Part shown: in pieces, positions 1 to 11,003 of the stretch | Layout of the letters: every line of letters begins with the position of its first letter | Position numbering within the stretch: position 1 is the first letter of the stretch | Source: Epichloe hybrida | Taxonomy: Eukaryota; Ascomycota; Sordariomycetes; Hypocreales; Clavicipitaceae | DNA: 64,000 bases | Reading direction: 5' to 3' | Assembly: GCA_019022495.1 (NCBI GenBank) | Contig: JAFEKR010000050.1 | Coordinates: 62,001-126,000, forward strand | Notes under the pieces: model-generated | The model's database searches: none | Told to the model about the DNA's origin: nothing | Seen by the model: only the letters and a program-made list of their open reading frames with translations | Translations under genes and position numbers: made by a program

Positions 1-410
1 TTTAGTGGCTATCTATAGCACTAGCTAGGCCCTATATAGAGCACCTAAAAGCAGCTAAAAACCTGCTTAGGTACCTATTAGGGACTAAATTCCTTGCTAT
101 AATTTATAGGGGAGACTCTAAAGGTATAGCTAGTAAAAGCCTAATAGGTTATTATAATAGTGATTTTGTAGGGGATAAAAAGACCTCTAAATTAACCTAC
201 GCTTATCTATTTAAGCTAGCTAGCGGACCTATTAGCTAGAAATCAAAGAAAGCTAGTACAATAGCTCTATTAACATTAGAAGCTAAAGCTAACGCTATCT
301 ACAAGACCTTCTAGGAGCTATAGTGGCTTTAGGGCTTATTTAAGGAGCTAAAAACCCCTATTTCTCCCTCTATCTAGATATATTGCGATAATTTTTTTAG
401 ACTAGTAATT
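1..410 (+). mobile_element. RIP-decayed Ty1/copia retrotransposon relic (end of RT and RNase H)
   Basis: Reading in frame from base 3, the translation follows the end of a copia-type reverse transcriptase and the start of RNase H. It shows a LARP..EHLKAAK..LRYLLGT-like stretch (about bases 21-86), then G-Y-x-S-D-F-x-G-D (about 150-180), then YLFKLASGPIS-stop-KSKK, and a Y-C-D-N at about 380-392. Conserved Trp/Gln codons are TAG (for example after GPIS), so the frame is broken many times. The stretch is very TpA/TAG-rich, as expected from repeat-induced point mutation. The protein match is lost after about 405; the AT-rich tail to about 540 may be element DNA, but no LTR could be identified. 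The element continues off the left edge. Family assignment is by motif reading only. Confidence 0.82.
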
Positions 411-947
411 AGGGGTAATTACTAAGTGGTAGTAAATATAATAGGTAAGGGTAGGTGTAAGGCACTTAGCTTACCTAGTATAAAAACCCTACTTAGCAGA
501 TTTTTTAGCAGGGATTTTTGCTCCCTGATTATTATTATAAGAATTGAATTTCAGTTAATAATTTCATAAAAAGCTTCGTTTCCATCTGATCAGTTCTTGT
601 GACAGGGGGCATTAGTGCTCTCTCTCTTTGCTGTAACACACACCAGCTGACCATGCCCCCACCCCTTGTCAACAGTCCAGCTAGCGCCAGACTCTATTGA
701 TTGCACGTAGTGACTGGCGGCGGCGTGAGGCACCTTGATGGCTCATTTGAACCGCCGCAACCCATCCATCAAGCGGGCAATTCTTCTTGTGACGACACCT
801 AATAATGAACCCCCTCATCTGTCATCTCCTCTTCTTGCTCCCTGTCCCGAGGCTGTCTCTTGGGCGCAGCCCTTTCGGGCCCTCACGACCGGGTAATCCA
901 GGGCCTTCACGACTGTCCTGATATCACGCCTTGCGTCTAATTTTACA
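411..947. other. AT-rich element tail followed by upstream region of the DUF1365 gene
   Basis: Up to about 560 the sequence keeps the AT/TAG-rich character of the decayed retroelement. From about 600 base composition changes to that of ordinary flanking DNA leading into the gene starting at 948. No open frame with recognisable content, RNA gene or clear TATA box was seen. Confidence 0.5.
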
Positions 948-2889
948 ATGGATGGCGTGTTCGAGGACTCACCATGGCCGCCGATCATTCGATTCATTGA
1001 TAATGTAGACCGTGTCTTGCACAGCAGTCCTAACCTACTCGCCTCTCTTGTATTCGTTTCAGTGTATTATACTTTCATGGGAAGTTGGCTGGACTTACTT
1101 CTGAATGCTTGTTTCCTTGGCTGGAGATATCGTCCTCTCGTTGCTTCTCTCGCTTTCCAGCTATGGCACAAACTATACACTACTCTGCTCCCAACCGTCG
1201 TGGCGGTTGGGGCCGTCTTTTTAATGCTCTCTGCTCTGAACCGGAAGGTATCGAGGTGGACGGGGTCCGGACGACCATACTTGGTTCCATGCAAGACGAC
1301 GCATACTCGGATATTTCCCCAAAAACATTCATTCAGCTATTCGTACCTGGTTGTTGGGATACCGGTGGGCGTCTCAGGCAATTTTAATGGAATGCTTTCG
1401 GTCCGAAATGAACAATCGCAAGGACTCAGTGGTTTCTTGTCCCAGCTTTTCCGCAGCGGATGGTATAATGTCAATGCCTCTGATTATTTACAACGAGGCT
1501 CTAGTGGTACTGGACTTCGGGGCAAATTGGATACATACTTTGCTATGAATTTGGCTTCCGTTTTCTTCCGCGCCGCGTTCCCTGTATTTAATGAACAAGC
1601 AATAGGGCGTAGATCCAAACGACTACCCGCATGCGTATCTAGTCACGGCTGCGAGATTCTTGGGATATCACTTCAATCCAGTGTCATTTTGGTATCTTTA
1701 TACCTCGGACAGAATCTTGTCTGCGATTATTCTGGAAGTCAACAACACGTTTGATGAGAGGCGGCCGTATCTCATACTTCGTGACTTCTCGGCCGAAGCC
1801 GAGCGTCTAACGGGTTTGGCGTCCGGTGCCGCACCAGCACCTCGCATCAAGGGAGCATGGCCAAAGGATTTTCACGTTTCGCCATTTAACTCGAGGAAGG
1901 GAACCTACTCTCTGCTTGCCAACGACCCTCTGGACCCCGACATGGGAGAGTTTCGCGGCTTAGACATCACAATCAATCTGAGTTCATCAAAAGGTCATGC
2001 AAAACTCGTTGCGAGGCTGTTCTCGGACGGCGAGGCAATCGATCCTGACTCCATGTCTGCCACTGAGAGAATACGGTTCCTGTCTAGGTGGTTCTGGGTC
2101 GGTTTCGCCACGTTCCCCAGAATTGTCAAACAAGCTGCTTTTCTTTTCTTCAAGCGAAAGCTTCACGTGTGGTATCGGCCCGAGCCATTGAAGGACAGCT
2201 TGGGAAGACATGCAACAGCCGCCGAGGAAGCACTCGAGACTGCTTTTCGCAGCTACCTAAGGTTTCTCGTGGGACAATGCCGAAAGCCATTGTCAGTGAA
2301 ATATGTTTCGAGTGGTATCAGGAACCGGCTATCAGAAATACTGTTCTCGCCTTCGTGCAGCGAGCATCTCAAAGCCACGCAGACATTGGAACTCAAAGTG
2401 CTTACACCGGTCTTCTATTCTCGCTTTGTACACTACGCACACGACTTCGAAGCTATATTCACGGAAATGGCAGATAATGGAACCATCTGGACTGACAAGC
2501 CGCACCTATTGCCCGAGATATTCTTGAAGAAAAGGTCAGCACCCTTACATGCCGCGACTGCGACCGATTACATGTATTTCAAGGGCATTCAACAGCTGAG
2601 ACGGCGGCCTAGTCAACTCCCACGGGTATCGACCTCGGCGGATCCTCCTGCAACCGCCCCTGCTGTCGTAGACATTCGGGACTTTCGTATCTCTTCCATG
2701 GATGCGTACATTCTTGAACATGCAGACCCGAAAATCAAAGCCTCATATCGGTCCACTTTGCTCCGACTGTTTGCTGCCGATGTTTGTTTCATGGGTAGCC
2801 TGGAAGTCCTAGGCATCGCTCTACTCGTTGTCCGAGGCGGTCTTGCTTGGCTCTCAGCCACCAAATTGGGTCGCGCGATAAACTATTAG
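948..2889 (+). CDS. DUF1365 family membrane protein
   Basis: Two exons, 948-1559 and 1606-2889, joined across a 46-nt intron (GTTTTC...AATAG), give about 631 residues. The N-terminus has two hydrophobic segments (about residues 31-58 and 80-102). The DUF1365 domain follows, with H-T-R-x-x-P-x-x-H-x-F-x-Y, a W-x-N-V-N-A-S-D segment and a GYHFNPVSFWYLY block with EVNNTFDE, the family signature. The intron is required because the frame changes between LDTYFA and the G-V-D-P-x-D-Y-P-x-A-Y-L-V-T block; phase 0 on both sides restores a continuous domain. A hydrophobic segment lies near the C-terminus. Bacterial DUF1365 genes are often found with cyclopropane-fatty-acid-synthase-like genes, but no molecular activity is established for this fungal form. 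It borders the copia relic. The donor is weak, so the exact splice could differ by a few bases. Confidence 0.85.
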
Positions 2890-3901
2890 CGATTGGTTTT
2901 TTCTTGTCTGCATTCGCATCCGCCCTATTCGGCAGTTAAAAGCCCAGTAGATCGCCCGCTACAGCTTGCCGCCGAGATATACAAACGAAGTGGCGAGCCA
3001 ATCCCGAACCACACTGTGAAAGTGGAGGAAATCACGCATTAGTATGACATCAAAATCGTTTCTACTACTACCGAGTGCCTTGGTCACGATGACAATTCCA
3101 AATTCTACGGAGCCGTACAACCAAACAACCCTTCCACGAGCCAGCCAGCGCCCCGCCACCCCCCACTCACTGATGTAGTGGTGTCGCAATGACATATGAC
3201 CCGGCAAAGAAAGCGATCTAACAAGCCGATGAGAATGGGGACACGGAAGTTCAAATCCAGCCTAAAACATCCGAACGAACTCCAACGAAGCTGTACAGAA
3301 CCAAAGTAATGATAGGACGAAATCATTTAGGATCATATCAACTTATCCCCCAACCTCCAATTCGTCATCGCAACAAAAAGACTGCACCGCTTAACCAACA
3401 GAATTGCCCAACGCCTCTTGTCTCCGCCAGACCAACAAACACAGCTCATCTTCATATCAAAACTGTCTGATTCTCAAAGAAAGCAAAATCCAATAGAATC
3501 TGCTGGACCACACTCCCTCGTCCCCGTCCCCACCCATCCCGACCTCGCAACCCGCGCCCGCCTCACGCCAAACCCCACGTCATCAAACCCCGCCAGAGCT
3601 CCCGTCCCGTCCAGCAGCTCTCTCATCCTCGCACCCTTTTCCCGCCCAAAGAAAAAAAAAAATTATGTACGGAGTACCTACATCCTAGTTATTTATTAGC
3701 GCCTATCAAATCGTCACTTACCCCACTATCAGAAGAGGCGTCTGCTGCTACCATCCAGTATAAAGAGGAGAACAAACGAAGCAGCTGGCTGTTCCTCAAA
3801 TTCTACCAGTTTCAATACCTCCCGCAATCCGATTCATTCGACTCCACGACTAATTACCATTACTTATCCCTCGAGAACCGCCTCCTCAAAAGCCGCCCAC
3901 C
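2890..3901. other. intergenic region upstream of the GFA-type gene
   Basis: No convincing gene. A short open stretch at 3418-3699 is Pro/Ser-rich low complexity and ends in an A run. One perfect copy of the 9-bp motif TACGGAGTA lies at 3668-3676. The last 150 bases are CT/CA-rich, as expected for a promoter and leader. Confidence 0.5.
3759..3764 (+). promoter_or_regulatory. possible TATA box of the GFA-type gene
   Basis: TATAAA in the context CCAGTATAAAGAGG, 138 bases upstream of the ATG at 3902 and followed by a CT/CA-rich leader. It is plausible by position only. Confidence 0.4.
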
Positions 3902-4500
3902 ATGCCTCTCACAGGACACTGTCTCTGCAAAGCAGTAACCTACTCCGCCGACGTGGAAGCTCCCCTCATCACCGGCTACGACCACTGCGACGACTGCCAG
4001 CGCCAGAGCGGCTCGACCTACTGTACGTGGCTACCCCGAGCCTTCTAATGATGCCCCCATTCCCGCAAGATGCCTCCTTTCCCACGGATCAAGTCCCCAA
4101 TTGACCAGAATGACAGCTCTCGTCGCCGTCGTCCCCAAAGACAAGCTCACCATCAACGGCCCCACCAAGAAATGGTCCGGCAAAGGCTCTTCTGGCAAAG
4201 CCGTCCACCGGATCTTCTGCTCCGAGTGCGGTTCTCCCATTGCGCATGACCCCGATGCTGCCCCTGAAATCATTGCCCTCAAGGCTGGCACCCTGGACTC
4301 GGAGATCAAGAAGAACTTGAAGCCTGTACGTACCGTACCAAGTGACGACTTCCAAAACCTTGCGTCCACAGGTCCAAGGCTATTGTACTGACCACTCTGC
4401 TGACTTGTATTGATGGTAGGACACGGAAATCTGGACCGTCGGAAAGCTGCCCTTCTGCCAGGAGAGCTTGGCCAAGCCCTTCAAGCACATGCCCGAGTAA
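3902..4500 (+). CDS. GFA/CENP-V family zinc-binding protein
   Basis: Three exons, 3902-4022, 4117-4325 and 4420-4500, encode 136 residues. Both introns start GTACGT and end CAG or TAG, and phases match (1 and 0). The protein has the GFA/CENP-V metal-binding pattern: G-H-C-L-C near the N-terminus, C-D-D-C-Q-R-Q-S-G-S, then F-C-S-E-C-G-S-P-I. The family includes proteins annotated as glutathione-dependent formaldehyde-activating enzymes, but many members have no proven substrate, so only a small cytosolic zinc-dependent enzyme is inferred. The start has a good context (ACCATGCC). Length is normal for single-domain members. It has no evident functional tie to its neighbours. Confidence 0.9.
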
Positions 4501-4962
4501 AAATAGCCCTTGAAGGACTGGCCTCAAAGGGTGGTAGAGACGTTAATGATGATGACAAAAATCTACGTAGCTGAAAATACAACTTTGTGTGAATCAGTAC
4601 CTCGTCTGGTTATAAGGCGTGATCTCCTTGGCATCTTTTCAATTGAAACACCCTGCTGGCGACAGCCATCAATGTTCTCGGCCTCCAATTGGGCCTCCAA
4701 TTGGGGCAAGATGGGTTTTGTTGCTCATAAAAATATGAGTTGGGTCAAGTAAAATCTAAAGACATGATTTACGGGTCGTCACCGTGGAGAATGAAGAGAA
4801 GATAACCTGTCATCAATCATGAAATGGGCTATTATTCGTAAGTAAGCTTAATTCACTCCTCCCAAGTCCCATCACCCAATTGTCCCTTCCCATCGATAAC
4901 AACCATCAGCACCACCCAAGTTGAAAAGAAAGACGCCGTCCAAATGACTCCAACCTCGCCTG
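4501..4962. other. convergent 3' intergenic region
   Basis: Lies between the stop of the GFA-type gene (+) and the stop of the GPI-anchored protein gene (-). A short duplication, GCCTCCAATTGG, occurs twice around 4680-4705. No other feature was seen. Confidence 0.4.
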
Positions 4963-5748
4963 TTACAAAGCCATAAGCAAAGCAGCCCCAGCAATAGCAG
5001 CCATAGCTACTCCAGTTGCCTGAGCAGGAGCTCCAGCAGTAGAGTAAGATGCCGCAGCGGGCTTCGTACTGGTTGCATCAGTTGATCCAGCACTAGTCTG
5101 AGTAGGGGAGGTCCCAACGCTACTGTAGCTGATGATCAAAGACGTCGAGTTGCTAGCACTTGGACGAAACACCCGCGTGGCCATGGCAGCAGCACCAGTA
5201 ATGACTCCAGGGCCCTGAGGAGCAGGAGCGGTAGCTGTATAGTAAAGGCTAACGTCCGTCTTGCCCGGGAACTTATCCGAGCTCATACTTTCGCCGGTAG
5301 TGACAGGTCGAACCTCCTTGGTGTTAGCTTGAACGGAGGAAAAGATGGACTGAAACTCGGCCGTGGGAGATGCGTGGCAGAGAGAGTAGGAAGCAACAGA
5401 CACAACTTGCTCCCAGTAGACATGGTCGCGAGCACTGCGGAAGCCGTGAACGAACAAACAATTTTGGCAGCCTCGCCAGTCCATGAAGAAGCTGCCAGTG
5501 CACATGCACTGAGCATGAGCTTCGAAGTCAATGGGCTCGGTGCCGTTGGGTCGACAGGCTTGCTCGATGTTGCCAATTGAGACGCAAGGCGGGACTGTTC
5601 CATCGTCCTCAGCCCCAGGATAGCAGACCTTGGCCACGTTGGTATCGCCATTTTCGCCGCCAGTGCTGTCGCGGATGACCGCGCGAGAAGCTGTCACAGG
5701 GGACAAGAGGGCGGTGGAGGCCGCGAGGATTTGCAGAGAGAGCTTCAT
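4963..5748 (-). CDS. GPI-anchored Cys-rich surface protein, unknown function
   Basis: Single exon of 261 residues. The chosen start gives an MKLS... signal peptide of about 20 residues. The same frame stays open another 87 bases upstream, but those residues do not improve the signal peptide. Residues about 40-150 carry around ten Cys in a compact domain that includes C-M-C-T-G-S-F and G-C-Q-N-C. It is followed by a Ser/Thr/Ala-rich linker and a C-terminal hydrophobic tail (ATGVAMAAIAGAALLMAL), the layout of a GPI-anchored cell-wall protein. No enzyme motif was recognised. The next gene upstream on the same strand is also a GPI-type Cys-rich protein, though the two sequences are not obviously duplicates. 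Confidence 0.78.
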   Translation of the reverse strand: MKLSLQILAASTALLSPVTASRAVIRDSTGGENGDTNVAKVCYPGAEDDGTVPPCVSIGNIEQACRPNGTEPIDFEAHAQCMCTGSFFMDWRGCQNCLFVHGFRSARDHVYWEQVVSVASYSLCHASPTAEFQSIFSSVQANTKEVRPVTTGESMSSDKFPGKTDVSLYYTATAPAPQGPGVITGAAAMATRVFRPSASNSTSLIISYSSVGTSPTQTSAGSTDATSTKPAAASYSTAGAPAQATGVAMAAIAGAALLMAL

Positions 5749-6633
5749 GGTATTATGTGTGATGACTTGATGCAAAAGTAGTGGTATAACGGGGGTAGCT
5801 TCCAAGAAGAGATGCAGTAATGATGAGCGAAGCAAAGCTAAGAGAAATGCCTGTGGATGATGTGATGCTGTAATGGAGAGAAGAAGAGAAGAAGAGAAGA
5901 GATAAAGAGAAATGGAAGTGGAAGTGATCGAAAGGCGACGAGGTGAATGTCCCTTTCTTCCATTCCCAGAGGGCCAGAGGGCAGGTCGGCACCTTCTCTT
6001 CTTGCACGCACGGCGATGAGCTTCACTTTCCCACGGAGCGCTTCTGTCGTGCCACTTTCCCGCTCTGGAATAGCAGACCTTTTGTACTTGCCATCGCAGC
6101 GTCGGTGGGGAGGTCTCGGCGCCATATTACGGCGATGTGATGGTTTTGCCAAGGCTCGCTTCGCTTGTTGGTTGAAGAGGAAGTGCCACTTGTTGGGGAC
6201 TTGGCAAGTGCGAGATCCCACAGAATGGTGGCTCTGCCTCGCAGGTCGCCCGGATCGTCATCTCCGCCATCTCCGCCAACCGTTGAGAGGTTACATAAGT
6301 AAGCATCGACTGGCTCTCACCATCTTGTATTCAGAGCGAAATATGTCAGCAATGATGTTGTACTCGAATTCAAAGTCTATACTTGGCTAGTCTATATATG
6401 CTGTTCATTCGATCTTCGTTAAATCCGTCATTGAAGCAACATCGTTGCTCATCTCATGTACTTGCGTTTCTAAATGCCGTTGGATCGCTTCCCTCTCGAG
6501 GTCTTTGCAGCTGCTCATGTTTACAGATGCGACGTTTCCAAATTTAAACGAGGAAAAAAAAAAAACCCTATTGTCTTCAGTGCCATATGTACGTTGGGCA
6601 TGTCCCTGGCAGAATAAGGCCAACATAACAGCC
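5749..6633. other. intergenic region between two GPI-type genes
   Basis: Bases 5860-5930 are GA-rich (AGAAGAG repeats) and probably form the CT-rich leader of the gene ending at 4963. Open stretches on both strands are not gene-like. Nothing else was recognised. Confidence 0.4.
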
Positions 6634-7957
6634 TTATAAGAGGAATGTTAGGGCAGCCAAGGGCAAAGCCATGGACAGAAACAAAACGCCTGCACTTTTC
6701 GTAGCCAATGATTTATCGGGCGCCTGTTTCTGTACCTGGCCAGTCCCGGTAGCCCCGATAGTTATGCAACTTGCCGTGCCACATTCGTAACCAGACGGAC
6801 AGCATCCAGCTACGGCGCCAGCATCTTTTCCGCACAGAAACCACCCGCCAGCGCAGGTCGCGCCCGCTGTAGGTGCAGGCATATTTGTGGCTGGAACGAC
6901 AATCGTGGCACCATTGGAGACCAATGTCGTAGAAGACGGAGGAGGACATGAATACGTGTGGCAGTCTCGATCAGTGCGGCAACAGCCTCCACCATGGGTA
7001 GCTAGACAACCATAAAAGCCCGTAGGACAGCCAGTTTGCGTGAGCGCAGACGTGCTCTCGGGTGCTGAAGTTACTTCAGACGAGCCTATCGGCCTCCAAG
7101 GCGCATTACCGGTGGCTGAACCGGTGGTTGTGGCAGTATTAACAGCGGTGCTGGTCTTGGTAGGAACGACGATTTGAGTACTTGTCTGGGTGGTGACCTC
7201 AAACGAGGCTGTTTGGGTCACAGTGACGATAACTGTGGTCGGTTTGCCCTCGATGACTGTTGTTCTTGTGCATGTCATCGTTTCGTGGGGTTGCGTTGTC
7301 GGAACCGCGATAGGAGGAGTTGCGGAAGCACCTGGAACACCTGGATACCACGATTAGCATCAAGATGTTTGTTTGCCTTTGGCGACCCCAACAAAATACG
7401 CGACGCAACTTACACCCAACTCCTTGACAGACATATCCAGGTATGCAGCAGCCTCCGCCCAGGGCTGCCGCACAGCTCGTAGCATCAGCAGGACATTTCC
7501 CGACTCCCCCACCACATGTCAAGCCGTTCGGGCAGCACGCGACGTGTCCTACATCAGTATCCGGAACAGATGTGCAGTATGTGCCCTCTTGACAGCACTT
7601 ATTCGGCGAGCCAGAGTCAGCGCAACTAATCATACCAGCAGGGCAAGCCGCCCTCTTCTGAAGCAGATCTAACGCCAGTGCCGCTCTTCGCAAGACAGTC
7701 TCCTCACGCTCGTCGATGTGCTGCGCAAAGGCTGGATAAAACCGAGCTGTTCCATTACTGGGCAAGGCTTGGTCGTCGAGGAACGAAGGCGAGCCCAAGA
7801 CAGGGCCTACTTGCAGGAACTGCGCGAATGCGAGATGCTCTGCTAGAATCTTTTCGTTCGAGTCGGGTGATTGTCTTCTGATGGCGGTCGGAAATGGCTG
7901 ATTGTCTGCGATGACTGGAGAGACAAGGACGACAAGTGAGGCCGGAAATAGGAGCAT
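6634..7957 (-). CDS. GPI-anchored protein with repeated Cys modules
   Basis: Two exons on minus, 7957-7414 and 7340-6634, with a 73-nt intron (GTAAGT...CCAG, phase 1), encode 416 residues. It has a signal peptide (MLLFPASLVVLVSPVIA), then repeated modules of the type C-x2-G-x3-C...C-C-x2-G-x2-C, two before and two after a Thr/Val-rich region around residues 190-250. It ends with a hydrophobic GPI-type tail. The intron joins C-Q-G-V-G-C to V-P-G-A-S and keeps the frame exactly. The modules resemble those of uncharacterised Cys-rich GPI proteins of hypocrealean fungi; a wall or surface role is inferred. The start codon lies inside a 7-bp tandem repeat. Confidence 0.83.
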
Positions 7958-7983
7958 CGTGTATCGTGTATCGTGTATCGTGT
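7956..7983. repeat. 7-bp tandem repeat, four perfect copies, over the start codon
   Basis: Four units of ATCGTGT (plus strand), the first overlapping the CAT that is the start codon of the minus-strand GPI gene. On the gene's strand this is an ACACGAT run ending in the ATG. Unit-number change would alter leader length without touching the protein. Confidence 0.85.
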
Positions 7984-8887
7984 ATGGAGGCCCCCTGATG
8001 TCGGCAAGTAGACGGCCCGCGAGATTTCAATGTGAAGCTCCCGACTCTTTGCGAAGAGACGACTATAAGTCGATGAAAATTCACGTCTCGCGAAATGGAA
8101 TCGAGGGGACTACGGACTACTCCGAACACTGCTTGAAAAGAGCTTTGGGGCTGGTCGTTGGGCAGGCAGACACAAGTTGGAGCCAAGCAAAACCGGTGGC
8201 TGGGGAAACCGTCATCGTTGCAAGCTTGGACCACGGCGCTTGAAAATACGAAAATAAGACCAATGCGAGAACTGCTCTCCAATATCACGGTCTAGAAAAA
8301 TATGGAAAAGATGTAGAAAGAAAGGAATGAAATGCTTTTTTTTTTGGAACATTTTTCCATCAATAGCTCAGCCTCCCGAAATGGGGATCTATTAGCCCAT
8401 CTGCTGATTCTGCTCAGTGCTCACCGTTGCGATGGGGGCGGGAAAGTGTCATCCAGTGGTTACACCGTACAGTGGTCGTACACCGCACAGTGGCGTCCGG
8501 GACACGCGGGGGCCACTTTCGAGAAGTCGAGACAACTCCCCGCCAAACAGCCACAATCAGCCACAATCACAATGCCACGCTGCCTTCACTTCCTTCCTAT
8601 TGATGAGCTGGCAACGAGGAAGTAAGGTGCTGGGACTGTAGATTTGGGTCAAGGAAATGAGGAGGGGCTGCAGTCAGATCAGACTGAGCTTTTCGAGCTT
8701 GCCTTGTTGGTTGTGAAATGCTCTGCGACTTCATGTAGCCGAGACCTGTGAGCATGATAATAGTATTGCGCCACTTGGTCGATTGCTTCTTAAATTGTGC
8801 ATGAGAGATATTAGTACATATGATGCATGGTGTACAAGTGGTGGTAGTAAGTAGCAATGCTACATCCTATGCTTAGCCATTTTCCGC
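7984..8887. other. intergenic region with short repeated segments
   Basis: Upstream of the GPI gene and downstream of the MRM1-type gene. An imperfect duplication, ACACCG(T/C)ACAGTGG, occurs twice at about 8462-8494. No gene was recognised. Confidence 0.4.
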
Positions 8888-10567
8888 TCAGAAGAACTTC
8901 TCATCCGACCCTGTTGGCGAGGCTTTCTTCGGCTGGACTGCTGGCTGAGAGTCGAGGCCCGCCTCCTTGACAGAGCGCATCGTCGTTTCTTTGACGAATG
9001 AGTGACAGAGCAGCCCAGCTGCGACACTCACATTCAGACTATCTACCGAGCCGCTTTGCACAAACTTGGGCACAGACAGCTCAAACTCAGTCGCGACTTT
9101 GATCAGTCGTGGGAGGCCATGGCCCTCATTTCCTAATACCAATATGCATGGGTCTTGATCCAAGGGCCGGGTTTGCTCAATATCTTCAGTGGAGATGAAC
9201 TTGTCTCCGTGCATCTTGACCAGCTTCTTTTCTGGTGGAGCCACCGCCGAGTATGTCTTCCATCCCATTGCTCTTGAATCCTGAAGAAATTCAACTGGCG
9301 AGTTCACGGTGAATATCGTGACTTCTTCAGCGGCCCCGGCAGCGGACTTGAGCACCACGGGTGTAAGATTCGATGAACCACGGCTGGTGATGCCCACTGC
9401 GTCAACACCCATGTAACTCGCTGTACGGAGCAGTGCGCCAAGGTTGCCAGGGTCAAGAATCTCATGAAGAAGCAGTACCAACGGTTTCGAGGTGGAATTT
9501 CTTGCCTTGCGGACAAAAGTGTCTTGTCCGTTGATAGACCTTTGCTCCACGGTCTGGTGATCGAGTTGGATGTGAAAGCCGAGTTTAGATGGGGACTCTT
9601 CCAGCTGGCCCAGTGACTTGACAGGAAGTTGAGGTAGGGGAGATGTCTCGAGAACGAAGCCGTTATGTGGGCGACCCATACTCATTTTGTCCATTAAGCG
9701 CTGGTCCTCATTAGGAACAATGGTGACCGGGATGCCCCGTGATTTGGCTAGGGTGATCAGGGTGTCGTTGTCCTTGGATTCTCTCCTTCTCTCCCCACCG
9801 TGAACGTAAAGCTTGTAAATCCGCCGTCTTCCTTGCTCAAGTGCTGCTTTGACGACGGACTTGCCATATAGAAATTGAGATGCAGCTGTCGTATATGTGA
9901 TGGTCATGGGCATCATGCCTCGCTTCTTTGGCCTCGCGGTCATGTCATTTGTGAAGTCGTCGTCACGTTTTCTTCTACCTTGCTCGCGCTCCTGGCTGTG
10001 CCAGGAAGGACGAGAAGCGTGTCGATCACGATAGCTGTGGCGCCTCGTCCCATCATCACTGGGGTTCAGTCGCCGCGGCCGAACGGGCTCTTGTAGGCTG
10101 ATCGAGGCGGCAGTGTCTTTCAGGGATCCGTGCCTCAGCTGATACACCAAGCTTTTCTTACCAAATGAGAAGTCTGGGTCAAGAAATCGCTTCCTCCTGG
10201 TTTGTCTGCCGGTGTCATCTTTGTCCTCGACTGCCGATGCTTTGCGATCCAGCTTCTTGCGAAGCTTCTGTTGCTGTCGAGTCGACGAAGCTCCGTCTAG
10301 AGCTTTTAACGTTCTGTTGAAATCTTCGCTACTCCTCGGTCTTCCAGGGTCTCGGAATTCGGAGGAGCGCGCCTCTCCGAATTGCACTCGCTCGGATCGT
10401 CTCAGGCCCCTATGAATAGCGGACAGGCTGGCATGGCGGACAGCCGCAACAGGAGCTAAAGCTGAGACGCACTGTAGCGGCCGGCAGGTGACTTGACGAG
10501 AGTCGAGAAGACTCCTCGTTATAGCGTTTAGCATAGCATGCTTTGCGACATGAATCGCCAACTGCAT
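8888..10567 (-). CDS. MRM1: mitochondrial rRNA 2'-O-ribose methyltransferase, SpoU/TrmH family (MRM1 type)
   Basis: Single exon, 559 residues. The N-terminus (about 1-60) is basic, Arg/Ser/Ala-rich and lacks acids, fitting a mitochondrial presequence. A charged, poorly conserved stretch follows to about 220, then the SpoU substrate-binding domain at about 229-310 (FLYGKSVVKAAL...) and the SPOUT methyltransferase domain from about 361. Three family motifs are present: LDPGNLGALLRTA (371-383), VLGNEGHGL (477-485) and VDSLNVSVAAGLL (508-520). MRM1 homologues methylate a ribose in the peptidyl-transferase region of mitochondrial large-subunit rRNA. Target and location are inferred from the family. 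It faces the SNF2 gene across a 436-base divergent intergenic region. Confidence 0.92.
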   Translation of the reverse strand: MQLAIHVAKHAMLNAITRSLLDSRQVTCRPLQCVSALAPVAAVRHASLSAIHRGLRRSERVQFGEARSSEFRDPGRPRSSEDFNRTLKALDGASSTRQQQKLRKKLDRKASAVEDKDDTGRQTRRKRFLDPDFSFGKKSLVYQLRHGSLKDTAASISLQEPVRPRRLNPSDDGTRRHSYRDRHASRPSWHSQEREQGRRKRDDDFTNDMTARPKKRGMMPMTITYTTAASQFLYGKSVVKAALEQGRRRIYKLYVHGGERRRESKDNDTLITLAKSRGIPVTIVPNEDQRLMDKMSMGRPHNGFVLETSPLPQLPVKSLGQLEESPSKLGFHIQLDHQTVEQRSINGQDTFVRKARNSTSKPLVLLLHEILDPGNLGALLRTASYMGVDAVGITSRGSSNLTPVVLKSAAGAAEEVTIFTVNSPVEFLQDSRAMGWKTYSAVAPPEKKLVKMHGDKFISTEDIEQTRPLDQDPCILVLGNEGHGLPRLIKVATEFELSVPKFVQSGSVDSLNVSVAAGLLCHSFVKETTMRSVKEAGLDSQPAVQPKKASPTGSDEKFF

Positions 10568-11003
10568 TGACCAAATGATAAAAGACGTATTCGATTGCGC
10601 TGGACCTGAGTTGGTCGAGTTTCGGTTCCCGGCAATTTTCTGCCAGCGGCCACGAGGGCGGTGAATACTCTGGCAAGGTGTGATTGGGTGTAAAATGCTT
10701 CCGATCTGCCGTCCCCCCCGAGTAGATCCACCAGACTTGTACGGAATACGTATATTACTTCTTGACGCGTGCGTGGAGACAAATCGCGCTCAATCCGAGA
10801 TTATTCACGCCGTAATACCAGTGCCCGTAAATTCTTCGCCACTCGGGGCGATTTCCTTGGATTGCTCTGCACAGCAGATGTTATGAATGCGCTGCTATCA
10901 CGACTTCCTTTTTCCAAATCACGAATTTCTCGCGCGAGCAGTCGACTAGCAACAAAGCGTCGAGACTCACACGCATGCCTGCGTGATTTGACGACCACAT
11001 CAG
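10568..11003. promoter_or_regulatory. shared divergent promoter region (MRM1-type gene and SNF2 remodeller)
   Basis: 436 bases between two start codons pointing away from each other. No TATA box or repeat was recognised; short open frames here are not gene-like. Confidence 0.5.

Noticed and set aside
3418..3699. Open frame of 93 residues on plus
   Set aside because: Pro/Ser low complexity ending in an A run, no signal or domain, and located in a promoter-like stretch.
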